This document shows, one piece after another, positions 45,320 through 55,910 of a stretch of DNA of 64,000 bases. Numbering within the stretch: position 1 is the first letter of the stretch; each line of letters opens with the position of its first letter. The DNA lies in contig JAECUM010006700.1 of NCBI GenBank assembly GCA_016617855.1, positions 17,381 through 81,380 on the forward strand, in the 5' to 3' direction. The position numbers were made by a program, and so were the translations under genes. Under the pieces are notes generated by a model. The model was not told the DNA's origin. It saw only the letters and a list, made by a program, of their open reading frames with translations, and did no database searches. The DNA comes from Megalonaias nervosa. Its lineage: Eukaryota > Mollusca > Bivalvia > Unionida > Unionidae.

Positions 45320-45595
45320 TTATAGCTTATCAAATAATATATCGACCATGTTATCGATAAATGTCATCACATCATCTGCCCAACCCGCTATTCTCATATC
45401 ATTTTCAGTCGCGAATAACCATAGTGACCCATATTTCGGCGATATATGATAGCCTACTTTTTTAATGCAATCGCTTATTATTTTAGGTTTTATACCAGTA
45501 TATGCTGACGCTGCTTTGATTGAATTAAATCTTTTACAAAATCTATTTGTTAGATCAAATCCAACATGTCTGATTGATGGTTTATAATAAGACAT
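45320..45595 (-). CDS. NUMOD1-like DNA-binding ORF in right TIR, intact
   Basis: 91 residues starting MSYYKPSIRHVGF at an ATG within TATAATG. The centre RFNSIKAASAYTGIKPKIIS then CIKKVGYHISPKYGSLWLF fits the NUMOD1/IENR1 helix-turn-helix found in homing endonucleases. No nuclease domain is attached. It lies wholly inside the terminal repeat, so the element carries two copies. The left one is frameshifted. It may help recognise element ends, or be a leftover of an HNH gene. Confidence 0.6.
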   Translation of the reverse strand: MSYYKPSIRHVGFDLTNRFCKRFNSIKAASAYTGIKPKIISDCIKKVGYHISPKYGSLWLFATENDMRIAGWADDVMTFIDNMVDILFDKL

Positions 45596-45836
45596 TATAT
45601 ATATTTCATTTGTTTAATATAACATTTTGACTAATAAGTACATAGTAGTAGGAATAGATGATGCATCCTATCTCAGAGACACCCCTGCCCACAAAGCATA
45701 TTTTTGTCAGAAAATGTGTTATCGTGTAAAAGTCATCATTTTGAGCTAACAAGGGCTGCTGACAAAGATGTTAACGTAGAACGCTTTGGGGGGCAGGGGG
45801 GTCTCTGAGAGAGGATCATCATCTATCTTTACTACT
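45327..45836. repeat. Polinton right TIR
   Basis: Complement of 28543-29049. It ends ACTACT directly before TCTGT. Confidence 0.9.
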
Positions 45837-45928
45837 TCTGTCTCTCTCTCGAAATGTTTTGTATGGTGTTTTCTAAAAAAATGGAGAGTCCTTAAGTTAC
45901 TATGTTGTTTTGTTATATATTTGTTTGT

Positions 45929-45931
<3 letters not shown>

Positions 45932-45960
<29 letters not shown>
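45932..45960. repeat. (TTG)n microsatellite in foldback arm
   Basis: A shorter complementary (AAC)n run lies in the opposite arm near 24105-24122. Confidence 0.9.
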
Positions 45961-45961
<1 letters not shown>

Positions 45962-46149
45962 GATTTTAGAACAACTACGTCAGGCATAGCAAAAGACAAC
46001 AAAGGTTTATTTTTTAAAAGTAGTCCCTAGCGCGTGGACACCTTGACCGAAACGACCGGACTGAGATAACCAGACTGAGATAAGAAAAGTAAGGTTAGCA
46101 AAACAGCTAGATTCTTCTGTCGCATGGGTGAGAAAGTTTTATCCTATCT

Positions 46150-46560
46150 GCATTTTTGAGAAAACACCATCCAAAACATTTCGAGAGAGACAGACACATA
46201 CACGCACACGATGTTGAGCTTTTTGGTATTATGATAGTTCGTTCCACACAGCATAGTCAGTTTTATCCTATCTGCAGGCCTAACTCAGTACATTTTCAGG
46301 TCAGCGTCATTAAATGTACCTAAATGTAACCCCGCGACTGGGATTTCCTTGTCTCGGTCCAAACCCCAACGTAGATTATTTTTCTCACCCAATATTATCC
46401 TTTAAAGGAAGAAAGAACTCCTCCCTTGTGCAATATAGTTCACGCGCCAATGTTTACATGCGGTGCATTAATACAAATATGTTAAGCCTCGTGGGGAGAC
46501 AAATAATGTAACCCCTTGACTGGGATTTCCTTGTCTCGGCCCAAACCATAACATAGATTC
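46150..46560. repeat. rearranged foldback fragments
   Basis: 46150-46316 is a direct copy of part of the left arm (from TTTTTGAGAAAACACCAT on), and 46379-46482 is a copy of the foldback spacer (27396-27500). The pieces are bounded by two copies of a TGTAACCCC…GACTGGGATTTCCTTGTCTC sequence (46319 and 46506). Confidence 0.6.
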
Positions 46561-46759
46561 TATATGTCAGATTAGACAAATTTCAGATTGGAGTTCTAAC
46601 CAATTTCTATATCTATATATCAGTTTTACACTAAACCTCTAACTGAATGCGACCCATTTGTGTGCTAATGGCTATGAAGGTCGTCTTGGAGTCATGTGAA
46701 AGTACACAAAATCATCGGATTGGTATGGATTTATGCCAATCATCAATTAACGAAAAGAA

Positions 46760-47210
46760 CTGATGTATAATGGAGTGGATAAAGCATCCAACATACGATA
46801 ACTATGAGGCAAACGAGAACAAACATGCGAGGCATAATAGAAAGCAAAATATCCTTGCCCATTAGCCAAACAACAATGGCTATTTTTATTAATGTTTCAA
46901 GGACTAGCGTGTCAAATGAGACAATTAGCACGAATACTTGAGATTAAATGCAACGGTATAATTATTCCAGAATGTCTAGTCATCGACTATCTTAATTACA
47001 ACAAAACCGACAATAGAATCGTTAACCTAGGGATTGTCACCCAAAAGGAAAGCATGAAGCATGATGATGATGGTGGAGTCAATTTTGGTCAGCTCCCCCA
47101 GTCATAGCAACTAACATTGTAACTGGTATACATGAAACGTTCCCATCGATAACAAAAGCATGGAAAGTTCTGGGTATTAATATGACATTATTATATTACT
47201 GTTACATTGA
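46760..47210 (+). pseudogene. HNH endonuclease relic (NUMOD4-HNH-NUMOD1)
   Basis: Frame-broken pieces: EWIKHPTYDNYEANE, then an HNH-like core IPECLVIDYLNYNKTDNRIVNLGIVTQKE, then a NUMOD1-like TNIVTGIHETFPSITKAWKVLGI. It resembles the HNH gene at 38811-39608 in domain order. It lies at the 3' side of a decayed PolB and on the opposite strand. Confidence 0.6.
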
Positions 47211-47829
47211 CAACTACAAAAAAAAACACCAAAAAAAAAAAAAAAAAAACAGCTTTTCAAATGTTTACAAGGTCATATTTTCATTTTCCTTTGCTTAGGT
47301 CAGATTCAACTCTACATAAATATCCGCTTTATTTGTTCGCTTATAAAATGATCGTACGCCAAGGTTTTTGTGCCACAATCCAAAACATAGCGCTTATCAT
47401 CGTACACAATAAGTCCTATTTTGTTTAGTGCAACTTATGCAAAACATGACCGCTTGTCTTGATTGTGTTCATTGATGCATAAATTTTTCTACCAATTTTC
47501 ATCAAATATTTTTCTTCACTAAAAATGTTGCTTCAGCAAACCTGCTTGTCTCTGAGTTCTCCTTTGTTGAATCGCTTTCTAATATTTTCCATCGCTTCTA
47601 CAATCAGAGTTGTTTATCAACTTGAACAAATCTTTATCAAAGTCATTTGTTGTTGCAACTCTCTTTGCTGTTTTAAAGTCAATGTAGGTTTTCAACCTGT
47701 CTGAGCTTTAATATGTGTTGAATTACAATCAACTTCCAGCCCAAGTCAAGACATTATTTCCGATATTTATAGGGAATTACATACCGCGTCTTATCCATCA
47801 GAACTGGGACTAGCTTAGGAGCTTTAATG

Positions 47830-49720
47830 ATGCCAACACTCAGTCTTTCTTGAGCGTCTGAACATGCAGACCTAGCAAGAAGTTTTTCACTGTCATATTT
47901 TCTGGTGCTAATGGACAGTCATTATGCAAATCACGAATTTCAGCAGAATACTCAAGGCCAGCTTCTAAAATGTAACCAATGTCGTCTTTACCCTGCAAAG
48001 GTTTTTTTATTTCCTGTAAACTGTTCTGCCTGCATCCAGTAGAAACTGCCAATAGGCAGCTTTTATGACATAGACTAGTCATAAAGATTGTTGAAATTCA
48101 AGTAAACTGTATGCTTTGACTTCTGCACAAGATAATAATCTTGCAGATACTTGTTGGTAACAGAACACCTGTTTGTGATCACAGAAACTCCACGGCGAAG
48201 TCTTTCTTCGACAAAATTGATATCAATCAGCAATTCCAGCTGCACCGCAGTGGAGCATCCCAAGACAAACCAGAACTAGTGCAATACCAGGCTGGATCCA
48301 ACTTAAAATAGGCCGTGCAAATATTTCTGAAGCTCTCAGACGCGTCAGCAAGCAGCAGTACATCTGTTTGCAGACACGAATCATGATATTCGAGAAGGTT
48401 TCGATGCCAAACCTGTTCCAGACATTGCTGCATGATCAAAGTCTACTCCAGATGCATTTGCGTTGTTAAGCCGACTAAACAAATCATTTTGCTACAGACG
48501 TATTGCATCAAATTTCTCCTACGATCATATGTAGTGATACAAAAAAAGTATTTTGCAGGTGACTAAGTCAAACATGGTTTCAAATTCTTTGCAATATGTT
48601 TGAATGCATCTATGTTTTAACTAGTTCATTTAACGACGCGTTCATAATCTGAATGTTTGAAACGTAATTTGTCTAATGAAAATGGCATGTAGCGCTCCAA
48701 TTGTTTGAAATGCAAGTGATTTCCTCATTAACCTTTCCTAAATGTTTTATTATCCGTTGTGAATCGTATCCGCGCAAATTATTTAGCGCCACGGGATTAA
48801 AATATGGCATCTTTAGATGAAGATTGCATTGGTCATGAGCCGCACCGCGAAATTTTACTGAATAAGGACAATGATCATGTACTCCATCATAACCAAGTAG
48901 TTATTCGTACAAACAAAACAGGTCAGACTTGTCATAAAATTTTCACTGATTGCTGCAATAATAATCATCTTTGCTGGAACATTTCTCATACGTATTCAGC
49001 TTCTTCAAGCAGGCTTTGTATGTACAATTTTGTTGACTTGCTTACAGTATCGTTGACACAGACCAGCTTGTACAATAAACCGCAAGGAACATGCTCCGGT
49101 TACCCTCTGATAAAAGAAGATTTTGTATTATTATTATTGGCGCCAGCAATGAGAACAGCACTTTAAAGTCAGCATAAATCGCAAATGGAACTCCTGTCAT
49201 GGGGTAAAAATTTTTGAAAAGATACGATATTACTTTTTGCAGGCATAGCTTTCACAACATTAATGTACTCTGGCCGTGTTGTAAAAGCAGGTCCTCAGAA
49301 TAAAACCAAGAGGACATTTTCTGCAGTAAAATAATTTGCCTTTATATTTGTTGTATTGACCGTTCGTGAATTCGTTAAAGCTTTTGATTCAGTAATAGTG
49401 GACATCCCGATATGAATACAGAGCAAATCAACATCTCTTTCGCTGTTCATAGATGGCAAGTACAACTTATAAATGTTATCGTCTTCCCAACCATCTGCTT
49501 CGTCTTCCAAACCTTGACACTGAATGGATCTGAACAGGACAGTGAAAGTCAGAATCTCCAATTTTGGTTATGGTATAATGTATAATTGCTAAGTAATTTC
49601 CATTTTTATTTGGCACAGGAAACAACGTAGACAACACCGCCCACATCAAGCACATGTCGTTGTCGTTATTTTTGACGTTAACACAACCTAAACCATTTTT
49701 TAATTCTGGCGGGCAATTCT
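47830..49720 (-). pseudogene. decayed Polinton DNA polymerase B
   Basis: Minus-strand fragments in changing frames. At 49720-49600 NNDNDMCLMWAVLSTLFP matches the N-terminal conserved block (CCINVKNNDDKCFQWSILSA in the main element). At 49330-49290 there is a zinc-finger start (YCRKCPLGF). At 48439-48227 there is an Exo III-like LQTDVLLLAD. At 48263-48075 VSVITNR…VYLNFNNLYD covers polymerase A. At 48082-47840 there is the adjoining region. Many stops and indels show it is much older than the main element. Confidence 0.7.
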
Positions 49721-50695
49721 AATAACACCGTCCACGAAGAGGACTATACTTGGTGGTGTTTACGACACATCTTGAAACGCCAAGTACAGTCCAACCAGAA
49801 CCCTCACATAAAAACCTGTCGACGTCGTTTCCATGTGACTCAAAACGCTTTTCCTGTCTACTTGTTTGATGTCAAATATGCAGACTGGCTTGCTAATAAA
49901 ATGTACTTCTATATCTGTTGCAGTATTTTTGTAAACATCACGATAATGCCACCAGAAAATGATAAGGCGAGATGTGAACGCAGCTCTTTTGAAGAAAAAT
50001 AAAATATTTTTATTTCTGGCTCCTCTGTGATATAATATGCACTCAACTTGTCAAATTTTGCCAAGAATGTCTTGAAGTAACCAGCAAAGGCCTACCTGCG
50101 TTGAGTAAAACTCAGATTTTTGGTCAAGGTTTCATATTCAACGCATCTTTAAAAGTTTGTTTTGCATCGCCATGTGAGTATGCCGCTTAATGCAAGAGAC
50201 GTTACGACGCATCCAAAGGTCATCATTGTAGCAGATATTAATTTGGCCAAATACATTAATAGCTTTCGTTGCTTGTCCGTACACATAATGTGCGTCTTTA
50301 AATTATTTAACGGCTTGGTCACAGTCAGGTTTAACTCAAAATACGCATGAGGAAATCTTTATAGAGCCACAATGGCGTCAAGTTTCGTGTCGGGCTGCTC
50401 CAAGCAGACATCTGTAATACAGACAACTGTATGCAACATATATAACCTGACTGGACAAAACGATGTGTTAAGCACTTTGTGTAAGTATGTGCGACTCCGA
50501 TCCAAACGAAAGGGGATGATTACGATAAATACAACCAAATGAAAACTGTGTTCCTGCATTACAATCAGGGACGTAGTTACCATATAGCAAGAGTATGCAA
50601 CGCGCATCCAAACAGATTATTTGTCTGCACAACAGAACGAAACTAGAATAAAGAAGTATACAACTCATCATAAACCGTAATTTTGGACCCGCAAA

Positions 50696-50935
50696 AATGC
50701 TATTAACATTGCAGGGACCCATCGTAAGCTTTGCATATGGGCCCAAATATCCTAGTTATTAACATTTCAGGGACCCACCTGTAAACTTTTCATAGGGGCC
50801 CATACATCTTAGCTATTAACATTGCAGGGACCCATCGGCAAGCTTTGCATAGGGGCCCAAATATCCTGGCTATTAACATTGCAAGGACCCATCAGTAAAT
50901 TTTGCATAGGGGCCCAAATATCCTTGCTACGTCAT
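50696..50935. repeat. 61 bp minisatellite
   Basis: Four units with core ATTAACATTGCAGGGACCCA then TTTGCATAGGGGCCCAAATA. Confidence 0.85.
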
Positions 50936-51179
50936 TGATTACAATACGAGACAGTAGCAATATACCAGAATATATCACATCAGTATCAAGCTGGCACGAT
51001 TTAATCTGTCCTACGAAGATACGGCGCAATTCAACGAAATCTTTGACAAGTTTATCATGCTAGACCTGCCAGGAAGACAAAACTTCATTTAGTTCGATGT
51101 TCAATTACGTATTCAAGGGAAAACTTCTTCTCATAGGTTTCCTGGGAAAGCTGCCGTGTGCAATGCCATATCAAACAAA

Positions 51180-51600
51180 AGCATATTAGCACAGTTCGAC
51201 TTAATTATTTGCTCTCTACTTGCACTTGGAGCCCATAAATTAAAATTATCAGGGAAGTTGCTCCATTTTACAGATGACTTGTGTCCGCGCGTTTTGATCA
51301 CACGCCCTATTACAGAAACGTTGTGCCATGCTTTTGTAACTCTTAATCGTAAAATTATATTGAAACAGGTTCGCCACGAAGGCCTGCGATTCGGTACGCT
51401 AGAGGATTTGTTTTCAACATTTCTAGTACGGTAAACAATTAAACGGTCCAGCTTGGGGTATAAACCTTTTCAAATATTTTTTAATCTAATAAACTCTACC
51501 ACTCTCGCCTACATTGAACTTATTTCTGAAAAATAACTTGTTCACAACGCTATCATGATTCTGCTTGTGGGATCAACAGACCAGATAAATCGACGCCATA
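51180..51600 (-). pseudogene. decayed Polinton integrase with chromodomain
   Basis: Readable pieces in shifting minus frames include an SH3-like NKFNVGES, a KTNPLAYRIAGLRGEPVS segment, and a chromodomain-like VIKTRGHKSSVKWSNFPDNF then LWAPS. The order and spacing match the C-terminal half of the integrase at 37178-38058. The catalytic core is not recoverable by eye. Confidence 0.6.
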
Positions 51601-52100
51601 AGGAACAACTCTGCGTCACGAAAAATGTTTTCATGATAACATATGTAGTTCTTCTACAAGCTTGCCGTGGTCAATATAGGTTGATCAGCGGAACCCTGCA
51701 CTTGTGTCACCAACACCGAACTTGTATACTAAACCCAAAGCACCTCTGACAAAAGCCATGTCTAGGCGTGCAACCCGTTTGGCTTGATCGCAACTAACTC
51801 ACGCAGCATAATCTTATCGCAGCGATTTATTTTCTTCTGGAAAGTCTCTGTAGCAAGTGTCCTTCCGCATCGCTGTAGAATCTACTTGACTACAAGGCTT
51901 TGCACCTGGCAGCGGTTGATCATTTACATCGAGTTGCTTTAGGCTGAGGATTATAAGCACCTGTATACTTGTGTAGAGGTAGTTTCAGGCTGCATTTTGG
52001 CTTTTAAAGCCATGCAATGAGCTGCTTATGATCAAAGGCTTTGCCGTACATTTTACAACGTTTACAGACAGTACAGTGACCAATGTCTATTGCCTTGAAT
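51600..52100 (-). pseudogene. decayed PLA2-domain protein, joined to integrase
   Basis: Fragments show a CxxC start (CTVCKRCK), a calcium-loop-like KYTGAYNP, a catalytic-helix remnant (STAMRKDTCYRD) and RELVAIKPNG. It runs into LVEELHM and then the integrase lead-in (SRRRVVPYGVD) without an obvious gene end, paralleling the PLA2-integrase junction at 37175-37210. Confidence 0.5.
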
Positions 52101-52121
52101 ACAGACATCGCCAGAACAAGC

Positions 52122-52128
<7 letters not shown>

Positions 52129-52202
<74 letters not shown>
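52129..52202. repeat. (TA)n microsatellite
   Basis: About 36 uninterrupted units, immediately before a SINE. Confidence 0.95.
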
Positions 52203-52207
<5 letters not shown>

Positions 52208-52510
52208 AAGACCGCTCCGGTGGTCTAAGTGGTTAGAGCGTCCTCCTCGGATGCGGGAGGTCGCTGGTTTGAACCCAGGCCGAGTCATACCAAAGACTTA
52301 TAAAAATGGCACTAGCAGCTGCCTCGCTTGGCGCTCAACATTAAGAGGTTAGTGTTAGGTCTGGTCGGCCTGGTATCAGGATAATGTGACTGGGTGGGAC
52401 ATCATGCTACATATCTGCGGCATGATGCCCCAGTGCCAAACATCGCTATAAGCTGTCACACTGCAGACGTCGTAGCGATATGACTGAAAATGTTCTTTGG
52501 CTGCAAACAG
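52208..52510 (+). mobile_element. tRNA-derived SINE, copy 1
   Basis: tRNA head with box A TGGTCTAAGTGG and box B GGTTTGAACCC, then a body including GCGGCATGATGCC and CACTGCAGACGTCGTAGCGA, ending at TATGACTGAAAATGTT. Same family as 62608-62840. Confidence 0.75.
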
Positions 52511-52771
52511 CACACAGCGCTTTCATCACAGTACGCCTGGTTTTTGGTTTAAGATTGTGTTTCCTCAAAGCTCTCAGTAGTAGTTCTGCATGATAAAGAC
52601 CACAAAGCAGTAATTATATTTGACGTTTAGACACAACATATTTCAAAACAAATTTGCTGTTTATATTTGGCATTGGAATTGCAACGCAAACTGGATAAGC
52701 GTTGAATTCCAGTAAAATGGCTAACGCGGATTTTCCTTTGTATCTTGGCCTGATAAATAAATCAATAAAGG

Positions 52772-52951
52772 CCGCAAGCTGAACTTACACTTACAAAACA
52801 AAAAACTTTTAATCAGATTAAGGCTTGCTGGCGCGGAAGCACGTACTGCCTTGATGAACTCGTTAAAGAACTGCGAGCGGTAGACGATATCATAAAAGAT
52901 CTTAGACCGACGTTAGTTTCCCGATATGAGAAAATGTATGCAAATAAATAA
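52772..52951 (+). pseudogene. decayed Polinton membrane-protein C-terminus
   Basis: The frame before TAA 52949-52951 (NQIKACWRGSTYCLDELVKE, then IIKDLRP, then SRYEKMYANK) aligns with the C-terminus of 29070-29480. Orientation fits a reversed Polinton whose capsid genes between here and PLA2 have been deleted. Confidence 0.55.
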
Positions 52952-53408
52952 CAGAAGAAAAAAAAAAATGGCAACGGTGATTACTGTTCCATGTCGTTCA
53001 TATTAAAGTCTGATTAAGGGAAACGGCATCTCGCCACCAAGTCTGTCGTATTCGTCTTCTAAATAAATCAGAACGTGCTTCAACTCCATGACTATACTGG
53101 CGTAACAGTAAAAGCACTCTTTAATTTTTGTGCTACTTTTCAAATAATGTTAAGTGCATTCCTCATAAATCAGCATTCGAAGTTTACTGTCATAGGTTTA
53201 CTGAGGCCATAACAATTTAGTTCAGGTGGAGAGTATACACAAGAAGCTTCTTCGTAGACAATTATGTTTGCTTCTGTGTGCATATTTATTGTCTGCATAA
53301 GAACCGCTGCAATCAAATCTATGTTCAGTAATCATGTCATCCAATCACTGTTGCAGAGTATCAGACTAACCTGCAATCAGATCCAGATTTGACAAAATCG
53401 TAGAGCGA

Positions 53409-53591
53409 TCACTTGTGACCAAGTTTGCTATTTTCTTCTCTTATCATGGGACGGCTTCGTTCTAATTCTATAGCAATATCGGCGTAAAAATTGATGTGCT
53501 CTGATCTTTCTTTTGACATTTGGTAAATGATTTTGAGAGCACTCTTGACAAATATGTAGGCGGCACTAAGACTAATGATAGATGGTATCAT
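53409..53591 (-). CDS. short ORF, membrane-helix containing, unknown
   Basis: 60 codons: a hydrophobic helix (SIISLSAAYIFVKSALKII), then a charged helix ending ERSRPMIREENSKLGHK. Coding-like in composition, but no family is recognised. It may be part of the same decayed element. Confidence 0.25.
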   Translation of the reverse strand: MIPSIISLSAAYIFVKSALKIIYQMSKERSEHINFYADIAIELERSRPMIREENSKLGHK

Positions 53592-53736
53592 TTCGAAAAC
53601 GTCTTCTATTCAGCAGTTCTGTGGAAACTTTACCAGAGCGGCATCGGCATTTCTAGATGCAGTTACTGTTCGTTCTGAGTAAAAATTGTACATGATTATA
53701 ACGTATTGTTTAGTTTAAATGGTGACGCAAGTTGTC

Positions 53737-54470
53737 TTATGGTGAGCTTTCTGAATTGTGTTGCCGTAGCCTAGTTCGCGAGCGAAGTAATTTGTAATTG
53801 ATTCTAATATTTTCCAATGCAAGGTCGCGAGGAGTTTGTGTCTGGACATTGCTGGCGATAGTGTTGATGGAGTCAGAAATATCATGTGGCTGGTCCGCGA
53901 TATCATTGATAATATATTCGCTACGCAGGTCTTTCATTAGAAGGGCGATCAAATAAGGTTCATTGGATTCGCTCAGGTGAACGAAAGCGTTATAATCACA
54001 AACGAATCTCACGATGTCAAATGCGATAGTATTTTTCTCGTATCTGCGGTAATCTATATTGTGAAATTTTCTGTCGTAATCTGGGCAAAATCCCGATTGT
54101 TCTAGGAGCACTTGCGAAAAATTGTGCAATCCGTATGAAGCTACCAATTGGACCTCTAGCCTTGCTAATATTTACGAAATATTATTCGGGCAACTTGTCT
54201 ACGTCTCTGGCAAACGGAGATTTGCATTCCAAAAGAATAAGTTTATTGCGGTCGACCACGTGGCAATCTGGACTATATCTGAAACCGTCTATAACTTAAA
54301 TGCAAACATCGTCGTCAATGCCTTTTTCGCCAGTGGAAAGTATTATAAGTATTTTCCAATGACTGGTTCAAATAGTGCTCCCCACAAACAAGGCAGTTGT
54401 TGCAGCAGATTTTTCACTGGGCTTTCTTTGTCTATGTCTCGAGCTGTACCAAACGGACAGACTCATAAAA
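53737..54470 (-). pseudogene. possible viral exonuclease-like relic (uncertain)
   Basis: The open frame at 54147-53737 (136 codons) begins VASYGLHNFSQVLLEQSGF and ends LRSRTRLRQH. Just upstream, in other minus frames, are WGALFEPVIGKYL (about 54390-54345) and LILLECKSPFARDV (about 54250-54205). A G-x-x-FEP block followed by an E-C/I-K-x-PF block is reminiscent of alkaline/YqaJ-type viral exonucleases. Frame changes lie between them. The match rests on two short blocks, so the call is tentative. Confidence 0.3.
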
Positions 54471-54479
54471 CTTTGGCTA

Positions 54480-55208
54480 ACTGAGCTGCCAACATTAATT
54501 TGCATGATCTGATACCATTGGGGCGACTTTTGCTTTACCTGATGCGCTTTCACAAATGACTCCTAGATGACTTCCGAATCCATTATTACACAAATACGTT
54601 TCATTCAGTTAGATGTTTTTGTGTAACACTGAATAAAGATGCAAAAAGTGACTTGCACTCCAATTAGATATCTCGTGTAAAATTCTTCCAATTGAGGCGC
54701 AGTATATTTGAGCGAAAATTCCAAATTCCAAATGCTCAACTGAGCGACGATTTGTGTAACAACACGAGAGAAGCAACACATATTCACGTGTCCTCAGTTT
54801 CCCGAACGACTCGAAATTTTCTACCTTAAATTCAGATGATCCAATACCTTTTTGTTTTAAATGATTGGTAATTATTCGTATTTTAATAACAATTTAGCAT
54901 GTTAAATTAATTGCAAATTAGTCATAAACCTCATATACTCTTAAAACGAGTGCTAGTTTATCACTGAGGAAAATCTGAAATTATTATTTTTTCTGCGACT
55001 TCAATTAGGAATAAAGATGCACCAACTGAAAACCAAATATCTACTGTTTCATCGTTATGTATCATAAGGAATGTAATGTACGTTCTTATCCTGAGGAGCA
55101 AAAAGATGCAGAAATTTATTAAAATCGAGGACTAGCCATCATCTGAAGTTTGTGCACATGTGAATAAATTCCTATTCGATCAGTAAGTCGTTCATGTATG
55201 AGCTACAT
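54480..55208. other. intronic, no gene seen
   Basis: AT-rich, no motif or element end recognised. Confidence 0.4.
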
Positions 55209-55220
55209 TAAATAAACAAA

Positions 55221-55263
<43 letters not shown>
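55209..55263. repeat. (AAAT)n microsatellite
   Basis: About 13 tetranucleotide units. Confidence 0.95.
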
Positions 55264-55910
55264 AATCATGGAACACATGCAAATAACACTATCCCTGAAA
55301 ATAGACATAAACGCAAAGCGTAAACAAGGTGTGATGCACGGACGGACAAGGGTAACAATTCATCACCTATCACTGGGGTAGTTGGTGAAACAAACTCTTA
55401 AAAAGAAAGATAGTGATAATAGAATTAAACGTCTGCACCAAAAATAACACGAAAAAAACGCGCTGTATGTTTACCCATTAAATGCTTTCCAAAGTTGGAA
55501 GGCATAACATGGATATGCGTCAACACTATGCAGCAGGAAATGCAAAGGAACAGCTGACGGAGTAAAGGTATTGTACTTTTAAAAAAATATTAACCAGGAA
55601 GCACGTGTTTGCTTGTGCAGGTGTTGTAATTCCCTCGATTTAGTTAAAATCCGACGGTCACAAAGTCTTTATTTTCAAATGGGTACATATGTCTCGCTCA
55701 TATCAATCGAGAGAAGCCTGGATAACAACAAAAAACGGTGATCAGTTTTAGAGCATGCCATTTATATTTGAACGCGCTTTCACCTGCAAACAAGGTAGCA
55801 AAACTTCGACAACAGAGAATTTTCTAAAAACGAAAGTAACTTTTACAATTCGCGTGTGATTATTACTCGGTTGTGTCGATTTGAAAAGAGACAGACAGAC
55901 ATAGACTTAC

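Larger units (their letters stand above)
28543..45836. mobile_element. Polinton/adintovirus-like element, complete
   Basis: 17,294 bp, starting AGTAGTAAAGATAGATGATG and ending in its exact complement. Flanked by TCTGT at 28538-28542 and 45837-45841. It encodes the Polinton hallmark set: chromodomain integrase, protein-primed-type PolB, packaging ATPase, adenain-type protease, major and minor capsid proteins. It also has a PLA2 domain and tail-fibre-like protein, as in virion-forming adintoviruses. At least six in-frame stops and several frameshifts show this copy is defective. It lies inside a foldback element inside an intron. Confidence 0.93.
23943..46135. mobile_element. nested foldback (inverted-repeat) element, interrupted twice
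   Basis: The outer arms are inverted copies: 23943-24145 (TTTCTCACCCATGCGACAG…) and 45915-46135 (…CTGTCGCATGGGTGAGAAA). The inner arms are 26405-27390 and 27650-28542, continuing at 45842-45935. The spacer is 27391-27649. The left arm is interrupted at 24146-26404 and the right arm at 28543-45836, where the Polinton sits. Without those two inserts the element would be about 2.6 kb. The superfamily is not recognised. Confidence 0.7.
23449..55910 (-). other. 32.5 kb intron of cholinesterase-like gene 2
   Basis: GTAAGT donor at 55910 and CACTTTCAG acceptor at 23449, both phase 2. The equivalent intron of gene 1 is 647 bp, so nearly all of this length is inserted mobile DNA: the foldback element, its insert, the Polinton and an older Polinton relic. 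That gene 2 is still spliced across this distance is inference. Confidence 0.65.

Noticed and set aside
52211..52290. Possible tRNA gene
   Set aside because: Box A and box B are present, but the downstream body matches 62608-62840, so both are SINE heads rather than functional tRNAs.
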